From contig CALFGH010000233.1 of the NCBI GenBank assembly GCA_937958315.1, positions 1 to 26,074 on the forward strand: a stretch of DNA of 26,074 nt, read 5' to 3'. Shown here in pieces: positions 7,411 to 14,241 of the stretch. Within the stretch, counting starts at the first letter, position 1. Each line of letters starts with the position of its first letter. The position numbers were made by a program, and so were the translations under genes. This DNA comes from an uncultured Collinsella sp. (lineage in GTDB: Bacteria; Actinomycetota; Coriobacteriia; Coriobacteriales; Coriobacteriaceae). The notes under the pieces were generated by a model. It did no database searches, had not been told where the DNA came from, and saw only the letters and a list, made by a program, of their open reading frames with translations.

Positions 7411-7432
7411 CTTAAGGTCGACTTAAACGACC
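7411..7432. promoter_or_regulatory. Candidate response-regulator operator (CTTAA direct repeat)
   Basis: CTTAAG-GTCGA is followed by CTTAAA-CGACC, two half-sites with an 11-bp period, as OmpR-family regulators usually bind. GGTCG and CGACC at 7416-7432 also form an inverted pair. The site lies about 33 bp upstream of the -10 CATAAT (7466-7471) of the response-regulator gene, and between the two divergent promoters. Confidence 0.4.
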
Positions 7433-7491
7433 GCGCTTGTTGTGTGTGGCGCGCGCTGCCTCGGGCATAATGGAGCGCGAGAGGAGCACGC

Positions 7492-8187
7492 ATGAATGAG
7501 CGCATTTTGGTAGTCGATGACGAGAAGGCCATCGCCGACCTGGTCGGTATCTACCTTACAAAAGAGGGCTTTGATGTTCAGATTGCCTATAGCGGAGCAG
7601 ATGCTGCCAAGGCGATTTTGGAGCAGGAGTTCGATCTGGCGCTGCTGGACGTCATGCTGCCCGATATCGACGGCTTTGAGTTGCTGCGCACCATCCGCGC
7701 TGGCCATACCTATCCCGTTATTATGCTGACGGCGCGCGATGCCCAGCAGGATAAGATCGAGGGCCTCTCACTGGGTGCAGACGATTACGTGGCCAAGCCG
7801 TTCCGTCCGCTGGAGCTCATAGCGCGCGTTCATGCTCAACTCCGTCGTTACACCAGCTACGGCAGCCGCGCACAGGCGGTCGAATCGCCGACCATCCAGC
7901 TCGATGGCCTCGAGATCAACCGCGATGCTCGTTGTGTGACGGTGGACGGTGCACCGGTGCGCCTCACGCCCATCGAGTATTCCATCTTGCTGTATCTGGT
8001 CGAGCATCGTGGCAGCGTGGTGGCCGTGGGGGACCTGTTCCGCGCGGTGTGGAACGAGGACTTTATGCCCGGCTCCAACAATACGGTGATGGTGCACATC
8101 CGTCATCTGCGCGAAAAGATCGGCGACGATGCTCAAAAGCCGCGCTTTATCAAAAACGTCTGGGGCGTCGGCTACATAATCGAATAA
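7492..8187 (+). CDS. OmpR-family response regulator, VanR-like (231 aa)
   Basis: The receiver domain is residues 1-about 120, with the acidic pair D9/D10, phosphoacceptor D53, T80 and K102 all present. The C-terminal winged helix (about 135-231) ends with the OmpR-type HIRHLREKIGDD...GVGYIIE. The stretch HTYPVIMLTARDAQQDKIEG and the PFRPLELIARVHAQLRRY segment closely recall VanR of glycopeptide-resistance operons. The ribosome site GAGGAG (7481-7486) is five bases before ATG, and a -10 CATAAT lies at 7466-7471. It is paired with a VanS-like kinase 25 bp downstream and is divergent from a DD-carboxypeptidase gene. VanR-type regulators activate peptidoglycan-precursor remodelling genes; here the likely target is the adjacent carboxypeptidase and the system itself. 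No vanHAX genes are present, so a resistance function should not be assumed. Confidence 0.93.
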   Translation: MNERILVVDDEKAIADLVGIYLTKEGFDVQIAYSGADAAKAILEQEFDLALLDVMLPDIDGFELLRTIRAGHTYPVIMLTARDAQQDKIEGLSLGADDYVAKPFRPLELIARVHAQLRRYTSYGSRAQAVESPTIQLDGLEINRDARCVTVDGAPVRLTPIEYSILLYLVEHRGSVVAVGDLFRAVWNEDFMPGSNNTVMVHIRHLREKIGDDAQKPRFIKNVWGVGYIIE

Positions 8188-8212
8188 CGCCTTTGGTGGT
8201 GGGGAAGTGGAT

Positions 8213-9451
8213 ATGACAAAAGACGATAGGCGGGTATTCGAGGTGCCCGATCGACTCTTTGAATACATAAGGGCGGTCGTCGACAACCGCGCGCTTGCGA
8301 CGGTGCTGCTCTTTTTGCTGAGTCTGCTACTCATTGGTATTGACAATATCGTTGGCATCCTGGCAGTTCTGCTCATTGGCTTTTTGCTGATCGATCGATT
8401 CGAAATCGTTCGCCGCTGCGTGGTAATCGGCGGTGCCGCGTGGACAATTACGCTGGCGATCGGGGCCATGGCGCTTGGCGGTATTGGCGAGCCCGTGTTC
8501 TTTGATGCCGCCTTTGTGTTCAACATGCTCGGCTTTGTGCTGGCGCTCGCCGTCTGTGTCCTGTTCTTTTGCGGGCGCGCCCTGTATTACCAGGGTTATG
8601 AGCAAGGCGAGCAGCATGCCGACCGCGTAATCGCCGCCCGTATTCAGGACCGTCTGATCGATAGCCCTGACACGTGGGATACCATCGACGGCGACTTTCT
8701 CGAGGTCGAGGGTGCGCTCAATCGGGCGCGCGATTGTGAGCGCAAGGTTCAACAGGCCCTGCGCGACGAATCGCATCGCAAAGATGATCTGGTTACGTAC
8801 CTGGCGCACGACCTGCGTACGCCGCTCGCCAGTGTGGTGGGCTATCTTTCGCTCCTGCAGGAGGCTCCCGATTTGCCGCTTGAGCAGCGTGCGCGCTTTA
8901 CAGGCGTGGCACTCGACAAGGCCCACCGGCTCGACGCGCTCATCGAGGAGTTCTTCGACATCACGCGTTTCGATTTCCACGATATCGTGCTTACCCGCGC
9001 CTACGTCGATTTGGGGCTATTGCTGGCGCAGGTGGCCGACGAGTTCTATCCCATTCTCAACGAACAGCACAAGGAAGCCCAGGTTGATATCTGCGAGGAC
9101 CTGACGGTGCTCGTGGACGGCGACAAGATGGCTCGCGTATTCAACAACATCATGAAAAACGCCGTTGCCTATAGCTATGAAGGCTCGATGATCACGATCG
9201 AGGCCAGGCGTTTGGGCGACGGTGGCGTACGCGTACGATTTGTGAACCAGGGCGATCCGATCCCTGAGCCAAAGCTCAAGGTGATCTTTGAGAAGTTCTA
9301 TCGCCTGGATGCAGCGCGTGCGACCAATCGCGGCGGTGCTGGGCTGGGGCTTGCCATCGCCAAGGAGATTGTATGCGCGCATGACGGTACCATCGCGTGC
9401 GAATCGACGCCCGAGCATACCGTCTTTACCATCGAGCTGCCCGCCGCGTAG
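8213..9451 (+). CDS. Sensor histidine kinase, VanS-like (412 aa)
   Basis: The membrane sensor partner of the preceding regulator. Four hydrophobic segments lie at about 28-44, 48-62, 70-90 and 102-122, with little extracytoplasmic sequence between them. A cytoplasmic helix then leads to the HisKA domain, with H-box YLAHDLRTPLASVVGYLSLL (H199). The ATPase domain shows N-box VFNNIMKNAVAYS (309-321), a FEKFYRLD motif and a GGAGLGLAIAKE G2 box. The HisKA and ATPase parts strongly recall VanS. ATG 8213 is preferred over GTG 8207 because GGGGA (8201-8205) is properly spaced only for the ATG. The four-helix input region differs from the two-helix VanA-type VanS with its extracytoplasmic loop, so the signal may be membrane-embedded or conveyed by another protein. 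Confidence 0.92.
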   Translation: MTKDDRRVFEVPDRLFEYIRAVVDNRALATVLLFLLSLLLIGIDNIVGILAVLLIGFLLIDRFEIVRRCVVIGGAAWTITLAIGAMALGGIGEPVFFDAAFVFNMLGFVLALAVCVLFFCGRALYYQGYEQGEQHADRVIAARIQDRLIDSPDTWDTIDGDFLEVEGALNRARDCERKVQQALRDESHRKDDLVTYLAHDLRTPLASVVGYLSLLQEAPDLPLEQRARFTGVALDKAHRLDALIEEFFDITRFDFHDIVLTRAYVDLGLLLAQVADEFYPILNEQHKEAQVDICEDLTVLVDGDKMARVFNNIMKNAVAYSYEGSMITIEARRLGDGGVRVRFVNQGDPIPEPKLKVIFEKFYRLDAARATNRGGAGLGLAIAKEIVCAHDGTIACESTPEHTVFTIELPAA

Positions 9452-9460
9452 CGTAGGCGC

Positions 9461-9515
9461 CTTTACAAACACCTGACAATGCGTTCACGTGCATATGAGC
9501 CGCGATTTCTACTAT
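9461..9515 (+). promoter_or_regulatory. Candidate PHO-box array and promoter of pstB
   Basis: Three consecutive 11-bp units, CTTTACAAACA (9461), CCTGACAATGC (9472) and GTTCACGTGCA (9483), share the pattern nnTnAC. They resemble the 11-bp direct repeats bound by PhoP/PhoB-type regulators; GTTCAC is the typical actinobacterial half-site. A -10 TACTAT at 9510-9515 places the last unit over the -35 position. Confidence 0.5.
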
Positions 9516-9554
9516 CGATACTGCTGAATTGATATCGATGTGGAGGTATGCGGT

Positions 9555-10430
9555 ATGACGGCTGCTGCGGCCATGGAGCCCACGGAGCTCGAGGAGCTAA
9601 TGGAGGCGCAAGCCGAGGCTGCGCACGAGCGCGAAGTCGGGGACGCGACTCGTCCCACGGCGCAGGATCTTGCCGCCTCGCCGACGCGCATCGACGTCGA
9701 GGGCCTCGATCTGTTCTATGGCGACCACCACGCGCTCAAGGACGTATCCATCAAGATTCGCGACAAGCAGATCACCTCGTTTATCGGTCCTTCGGGCTGC
9801 GGCAAGTCGACGCTGCTGCGTTGCTTTAACCGCATGAACGACGACATCAAGGACTGCCGCATCGAGGGTAAGATCGCGCTCGACGGCCAGGATATCCTGG
9901 GCGACTACGACATCTGCCGCCTGCGCCAGCGCGTGGGCATGGTGTTCCAGCGCCCCAACCCGTTTCCCATGAGCATCTACGACAACGTCGCGTATGGTCC
10001 ACGCGGCATGGGCGTGCGCGACCGCGCCGTTCTGGATGAGTTGGTCGAGGACTCTCTTCGTCGCGCTGCGCTATGGGATGAGGTCAAGGACAAACTCAAG
10101 GAGTCGGGGCTGGGCCTTTCGGGCGGGCAGCAGCAGCGTCTGTGCATCGCCCGCGCGCTTGCCGTGCAGCCCGATATTCTGCTGATGGACGAGCCCACGA
10201 GCGCTCTCGATCCCGTGTCGACGCTGGTGGTTGAGCAGCTGGCCTGCGAGCTCAAAGAGACCTGTACGCTCGTGGTCGTTACGCACAATATGCAGCAGGC
10301 GGCGCGCATCTCCGACTCGGTCGCGTTTTTCTTGCTGGGTGAGTTGGTGGAGCACGCACCCACCGCTCAGCTCTTCAAAAATCCCACCGACCCGCGCACG
10401 GCGGATTATTTAACGGGACGTTTTGGCTGA
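9555..10430 (+). CDS. pstB: Phosphate ABC transporter ATP-binding protein PstB (291 aa)
   Basis: The cytoplasmic ATPase of the high-affinity phosphate importer PstSCAB. Walker A is GPSGCGKST (78-86), the Q-loop is VFQRPNPFPMS (Q132), the signature LSGGQQQR (188-195), Walker B ILLMDEP (208-214) and the switch His is H244 (VTHNMQQA). The NPFPMSIYDNVAYGPR stretch is diagnostic for PstB. ATG 9555 follows GGAGG (9542-9546) by eight bases. Residues 1-46 are an Ala/Glu-rich extension not found in typical PstB proteins of about 250-260 aa. pstS, pstC, pstA and phoU are not in this window; instead the gene is followed by a PhoP/PhoR-type pair and preceded by an unrelated kinase gene. The permease must be encoded elsewhere. 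Confidence 0.95.
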   Translation: MTAAAAMEPTELEELMEAQAEAAHEREVGDATRPTAQDLAASPTRIDVEGLDLFYGDHHALKDVSIKIRDKQITSFIGPSGCGKSTLLRCFNRMNDDIKDCRIEGKIALDGQDILGDYDICRLRQRVGMVFQRPNPFPMSIYDNVAYGPRGMGVRDRAVLDELVEDSLRRAALWDEVKDKLKESGLGLSGGQQQRLCIARALAVQPDILLMDEPTSALDPVSTLVVEQLACELKETCTLVVVTHNMQQAARISDSVAFFLLGELVEHAPTAQLFKNPTDPRTADYLTGRFG

Positions 10431-10440
10431 TACCATCTAG

Positions 10441-10454
10441 TAAAGGTACCTTTA
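10441..10454. repeat. 14-bp perfect palindrome between pstB and the regulator gene
   Basis: TAAAGGTACCTTTA reads identically on both strands and lies 11 bp after the pstB stop and 41 bp before the response-regulator start. It could be a dimeric regulator site or a weak hairpin; no T-tract follows. Confidence 0.5.
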
Positions 10455-10494
10455 GGGTTAAGATGCGGTCATGCCGGCCGCAAAGGGGTTCAAC

Positions 10495-11223
10495 ATGATC
10501 TATTACGTCGAGGACGATGACAACATCAGGGATTTGACGGTCTATGCACTGCGCAAGCAGGGAATCGAGGCCGAAGGCTTTTCGTGCGATGGCGAGTTTA
10601 AGGCCGCCGTGGCGCGACGGGTACCCGATGCCGTCCTGCTCGACATCATGCTGCCCGATACCGACGGTTTGGCAATTATGCGTCGCCTGCGCGCCGACCG
10701 CCTGACGGCGACGGTGCCCATCATGATGCTCACTGCCAAGGATACCGAGCTCGATAAGGTGATGGCGCTCGATGGCGGTGCCGACGATTATCTGACCAAG
10801 CCGTTTTCGCTCATGGAGCTTGCCAGCCGTTGCCGTGCGCTGCTGCGCCGCGGCGGCATGGTCAAACAGGCAAGCGATGTGCTCAGCGTGGGCGATATCG
10901 TGCTTTCGCCCAGCCATCGCGAAGTGACCGTTGCCGGCGAGCCGCTCAAACTCACCTTGCGCGAGTTCGATTTGCTCGAATATCTTATGCGCAAGCCCGG
11001 CGTGGTCTTTACCCGCGAGTCGCTGCTGCAGAGCGTGTGGGGCTGGGACTTCGATGGCGGCTCGCGTACCGTCGACGTGCACGTGCAGACGCTTCGCCAA
11101 AAGCTCGGCGAGCGTGCCGGCGCTATCGAGACGGTGCGCGGCGTGGGCTATCGCCTGGCGGAGCCTTCCGCCGGTAGCGATACTGAAGATGCCGTCGCTG
11201 CGGCAGCAGCATCGGAGGAGTAG
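10495..11223 (+). CDS. phoP: OmpR-family response regulator, PhoP/PhoB-like (242 aa)
   Basis: The receiver domain (1-about 118) contains acidic residues D7-D9, phosphoacceptor D50, T80 and K102. The winged-helix domain (about 130-225) has the PhoB/PhoP-type LTLREFDLLEYLMRKPGVVFTRE, the SVWGWDFDGGSRTVDVHVQTLRQKLG recognition region and the terminal VRGVGYRL. A poly-Ala/Asp/Glu tail follows. ATG 10495 is chosen because AAAGGGG (10482-10488) is six bases upstream and the protein then begins directly with the first beta strand; an in-frame ATG at 10471 is possible. It lies downstream of pstB and three bases before its kinase gene. The neighbourhood supports a phosphate-starvation role, and its likely site is the PHO-box-like array before pstB. 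The symbol is given from context. Confidence 0.9.
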   Translation: MIYYVEDDDNIRDLTVYALRKQGIEAEGFSCDGEFKAAVARRVPDAVLLDIMLPDTDGLAIMRRLRADRLTATVPIMMLTAKDTELDKVMALDGGADDYLTKPFSLMELASRCRALLRRGGMVKQASDVLSVGDIVLSPSHREVTVAGEPLKLTLREFDLLEYLMRKPGVVFTRESLLQSVWGWDFDGGSRTVDVHVQTLRQKLGERAGAIETVRGVGYRLAEPSAGSDTEDAVAAAAASEE

Positions 11224-11226
11224 TCC

Positions 11227-12651
11227 GTGGTCTTTGCCCCTCAGGGAAAACACACGCTCTCGCATCGCGTGTTTGCGACGATATTTGTCTGCGCTATGTC
11301 CGTCATTTTGGCGTTTACGGTGCTGGGCGCGTTCTTCGTGCAAAACACCTTGGCAGATGCCACGAGTGCCAACCTTTCGCAAGAAACCGAGCTTATTGCC
11401 GCCGCCTTAAACGAGCAGAAGGAACCCATCGCATTTTTGCGAAGTCTCGATCGCGAGGACCTTCGTATCACGCTGATCAATAAGGATGGATCGGTCGCCT
11501 ACGACAACGAGGCGTCTCCTTCCACGTTGCCCAACCATGGCGATCGCCCCGAGGTCGTTGAGGCCCTTGAGAGCGGTTCGGGCTCCGCGGAGCGCTCGAG
11601 CGCCACGCTCGACGAGATTATGCTATATCGCGCCGTCGCCCTTGATAACGGTCAGGTCGTTCGTTTGGCACAGGCTCAGCCTGGCGTTGCGGCGATTTTG
11701 CTCTCGTTGGTGGCGCCGATGCTGCTTATCGCGGTGGCGGGCGCGGTGCTCTCGTTTTTCCTTGCGCGTCGCGAATCCCGTGCCATCATTGCGCCGCTGC
11801 AGGAGGTCGATTTGGACCATCCGCGCCGTAGCTATGAACATGCCTACGCCGAGATGGTTCCCATGCTCGAGCGCATTGAGTCGCAGCGCCAGGAGCTTAA
11901 ACGCCAGATGGCGGTGCTGGCCGATAACGACCGCATGCGTCGTGAGTTCACGGCCAATATCACTCATGAGCTCAAGACCCCGCTTACCGCGATTTCGGGC
12001 TACGCCGAGCTTATTGCAAACGGCATGGTTGAGGGCGAGGACGATCTGCGCAACTTTGGCGGTCGCATCTATCGCGAGGCGGGCCGCCTGGCAGCGCTCG
12101 TTAACGACATCCTCACGCTTTCCAACTTGGATGAGGCGGAGCGAGCATCCGAGGGCGAGGCGGTGCCTATTGGGTCCACAGAGCCCATCGAGCTCTCTCG
12201 CGCCATTTTGACGGTGGAACAGCGTCTTGAGCAGGTTGCCCGGCAGTCGAATGTGACCATTGGGCACGAGACGAAGCCCGTGGTGATCGAAGGTGTGTCG
12301 CGCCTGATCGATGAGCTGATTTATAACCTGGCCAGTAACGCTATTCGCTATAACCAGCCCGGTGGCACGGTTACGCTTCGATGTGGGACCAATGATGAGG
12401 GCCATCCGTACCTGACGGTTGCCGATACAGGTATCGGCATCGCGCCCGAGGAGCAGGGCAAGGTGTTCGAGCGTTTTTATCGTGTGGACAAGAGTCGTTC
12501 TAAGGCGCGTGGCGGAACAGGCTTGGGTCTGGCCATCGTTAAGCATGCCGCCGTGTATCACCATGCTTCGCTCGACCTATCGAGCGAGCTGGGTGTGGGG
12601 ACTACCATCACGGTGACGTTTCCCGTACAGCAGGACGAATCATTTGCGTAG
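11227..12651 (+). CDS. phoR: Sensor histidine kinase, PhoR-like (474 aa)
   Basis: The membrane sensor kinase paired with the preceding regulator. TM1 is about 15-38, an extracytoplasmic sensor domain covers about 39-153, and TM2 is about 154-179. A linker/HAMP-like region leads to the HisKA motif FTANITHELKTPLTAISGYA (H247) and an ATPase domain with N-box ELIYNLASNAIRYN, DTGIGIAPE, FERFYRVDKSRS and GGTGLGLAIVKH. The sequence of the H-box and ATPase domain is of the PhoR/ResE type. The GTG start at 11227 is preceded at six bases by GGAGGAG (11214-11220), which overlaps the end of the regulator gene, indicating translational coupling. A terminator follows 24 bp after the stop. The phosphate role is inferred from pstB linkage. 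Confidence 0.9.
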   Translation: MVFAPQGKHTLSHRVFATIFVCAMSVILAFTVLGAFFVQNTLADATSANLSQETELIAAALNEQKEPIAFLRSLDREDLRITLINKDGSVAYDNEASPSTLPNHGDRPEVVEALESGSGSAERSSATLDEIMLYRAVALDNGQVVRLAQAQPGVAAILLSLVAPMLLIAVAGAVLSFFLARRESRAIIAPLQEVDLDHPRRSYEHAYAEMVPMLERIESQRQELKRQMAVLADNDRMRREFTANITHELKTPLTAISGYAELIANGMVEGEDDLRNFGGRIYREAGRLAALVNDILTLSNLDEAERASEGEAVPIGSTEPIELSRAILTVEQRLEQVARQSNVTIGHETKPVVIEGVSRLIDELIYNLASNAIRYNQPGGTVTLRCGTNDEGHPYLTVADTGIGIAPEEQGKVFERFYRVDKSRSKARGGTGLGLAIVKHAAVYHHASLDLSSELGVGTTITVTFPVQQDESFA

Positions 12652-12674
12652 CAATGCAGCAAACGTGTTGTTTT

Positions 12675-12711
12675 GACGCCGCACCGGGGTTGCCGATGCG
12701 GCGTTATTATT
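12675..12711 (+). terminator. Terminator after the pstB-phoPR unit
   Basis: The stem ACGCCGCA (12676-12683) / TGCGGCGT (12697-12704) with a 13-nt loop is followed by the T-rich TATTATTG. It separates the phosphate unit from the polysaccharide-regulation unit. Confidence 0.72.
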
Positions 12712-12750
12712 GCGCAACATTGCCGTATGTGCTGTATCTTATGTATAGAG

Positions 12751-12780
12751 TTCGGACTTGGCAGAAAGATGCGATATGAT
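12751..12780 (+). promoter_or_regulatory. Candidate promoter of the Wzz/kinase/phosphatase operon
   Basis: TATGAT (12775-12780) resembles a -10, with TTCGGA (12751-12756) as a poor -35 at an 18-bp spacing. The stretch 12705-12827 is the only place for an operon promoter after the preceding terminator. Confidence 0.35.
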
Positions 12781-12827
12781 ACGAGCAGTTTTGTCGATAT
12801 GAACTAGGGAAATGAAAGGCAAGCTGC

Positions 12828-13484
12828 ATGACCCTTCTCGAACTGTTCCAGCTGCTTAAAAAGCACCTCAAGCTGGTCATCGCCCTTCCGGTGATTTGCG
12901 CGGTCGCCATGGGCATCGTGTCCTTCGTTGCGATGGACAACACCTATACCGCGACGACGAGCATGTACATTCTCGCCAAGACCGACGATAGCGGTCAGAT
13001 GAGCTACAACGATCTCTCGGCGAGTCAGATGCTTTCCAACGATATCGCCACGCTGCTGGATAGCGATAGCGTTAAGAGCGGCGCAGCCAATGAACTGGGC
13101 CTCACCGATCTGGATGACTACAAGGTGTCTGTTTCCTCCGAGACCACCACGCGTGTCATTACGCTTTCGGTTACCGGCACCGATGCCAAGGAGACGGCTA
13201 AGGTCGCAAAGGCCATGGCCAGCTCGGTGAGTACGGTCGCTCAGAACGTCGGCGCTGCCCAGAGCATCAACGTTATCGACGAGGCTAAGACCCCCGAAGC
13301 CCCCAGCGGTCCCAAGCGTATGCTGTACGTTGCTGTCGCGTTCCTCGCGGGCATCTTTATCGCAGTTGCCTATGTCGTTTTGGCAGACATGCTCAACACC
13401 CGCATCCGCGGTGCCGAAGAGGCAGAAGAGCTCCTGGGCATTCCCGTTGTTGGCCGAATTCCGGCTATGAAAGGTGGTAAATAG
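12828..13484 (+). CDS. Wzz/CpsC-like chain-length determinant and kinase adaptor (218 aa)
   Basis: A polysaccharide co-polymerase of the Wzz/YveK/CpsC type: an inner-membrane protein that controls polymer length and activates the partner tyrosine kinase. TM1 is about 15-36 (KLVIALPVICAVAMGIVSFV), an extracytoplasmic domain runs about 37-160, and a Pro-rich motif EAPSGPKR (157-164) precedes TM2 (about 166-186). The short cytoplasmic tail ends near RIPAMKGGK and would contact the kinase. The ribosome site GAAAGG (12814-12819) is eight bases before ATG. The kinase gene begins two bases after the stop, so the two are co-transcribed. This is the split Gram-positive arrangement, with adaptor and kinase as separate proteins. 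Confidence 0.9.
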   Translation: MTLLELFQLLKKHLKLVIALPVICAVAMGIVSFVAMDNTYTATTSMYILAKTDDSGQMSYNDLSASQMLSNDIATLLDSDSVKSGAANELGLTDLDDYKVSVSSETTTRVITLSVTGTDAKETAKVAKAMASSVSTVAQNVGAAQSINVIDEAKTPEAPSGPKRMLYVAVAFLAGIFIAVAYVVLADMLNTRIRGAEEAEELLGIPVVGRIPAMKGGK

Positions 13485-13486
13485 GC

Positions 13487-14224
13487 ATGGCTAAGGCAAA
13501 GAACACCGATAAACTCGTTGTACAGAATGCCGCCAAGACCCTTCTGGCCAACATCCGCTTTGCGAGCGTGGACGACCCCATTCGCACCATCACCGTTACC
13601 TCCTCGATTCCCAACGAGGGCAAGTCTACGGTTTCCATTAACCTTGCTCAGGCAATCGCCACGAGCGGCAAGTCCGTGCTTCTGGTCGAGGCCGATATGC
13701 GCCGCAGGTCCCTTTCCGATATGCTCGGCGTTCGTTCGCGCGGCGGACTCTATGCGGTCCTTTCCGAGCAGATCTCCATTGACCAGGCAATTGTCGAGAC
13801 GGGTCAGAAGAACTTCTACTTCCTCGATGCCGAGCCGCATATTCCCAATCCTGCCGACATCATCGTCTCTCACCGCTTTGCCAAGCTGGTAAAGGCGCTG
13901 TCCGCCAAGTTCCAGTACGTCATCTTTGATGCTCCCCCGGTCGGCACCTTCATCGATGCTGCCGAGATTGCCAGCCTGACCGACGGCACGCTGTTCGTGG
14001 TGCGTGAGGATTTCACCAAGCGCGAGGAGGCGCTCAACGCCATCGGTCAGCTAAAAAAGTCCGAGAAGGTCAAGCTCATCGGTACCGTTATGAACTACTG
14101 CGAGACCGAGACCAGCGAGTACTACTACTCCTACTACACCAAGGACGGTAAGAAGGTGAAGAAGGGCTCCGACGATCAGGGGACTTCCAAAAAGGGCATC
14201 TTCACCAACCGAGCAAACGTTTAG
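13487..14224 (+). CDS. Bacterial tyrosine kinase, CpsD/CapB family (245 aa)
   Basis: A cytoplasmic BY-kinase that autophosphorylates a C-terminal tyrosine cluster and, with the Wzz-like adaptor, regulates capsule or exopolysaccharide assembly. Walker A is SSIPNEGKST (39-48), Walker A' SVLLVEADMRR (63-73) and Walker B VIFDAPP (145-151). The tyrosine cluster is SEYYYSYY (210-217; five tyrosines). The length is normal for the stand-alone Gram-positive form. The ribosome site AAAGGTGG lies at the end of the preceding gene. The phosphatase gene follows 17 bp downstream, giving a complete adaptor-kinase-phosphatase set. A basic KDGKKVKKG tail follows the cluster. Confidence 0.93.
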   Translation: MAKAKNTDKLVVQNAAKTLLANIRFASVDDPIRTITVTSSIPNEGKSTVSINLAQAIATSGKSVLLVEADMRRRSLSDMLGVRSRGGLYAVLSEQISIDQAIVETGQKNFYFLDAEPHIPNPADIIVSHRFAKLVKALSAKFQYVIFDAPPVGTFIDAAEIASLTDGTLFVVREDFTKREEALNAIGQLKKSEKVKLIGTVMNYCETETSEYYYSYYTKDGKKVKKGSDDQGTSKKGIFTNRANV

Positions 14225-14241
14225 TTGATTAAGGCTGACCT

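Noticed and set aside
7293..7532. N-terminal extension of the carboxypeptidase to 7532
   Set aside because: It would overlap the divergent regulator gene and bury the signal peptide in the interior of the protein.
5952..9451. Vancomycin-resistance (van) operon
   Set aside because: Only VanRS-like regulators and a PBP5-type carboxypeptidase are present. No vanH, vanA/B ligase or vanX was seen, so resistance is not supported.
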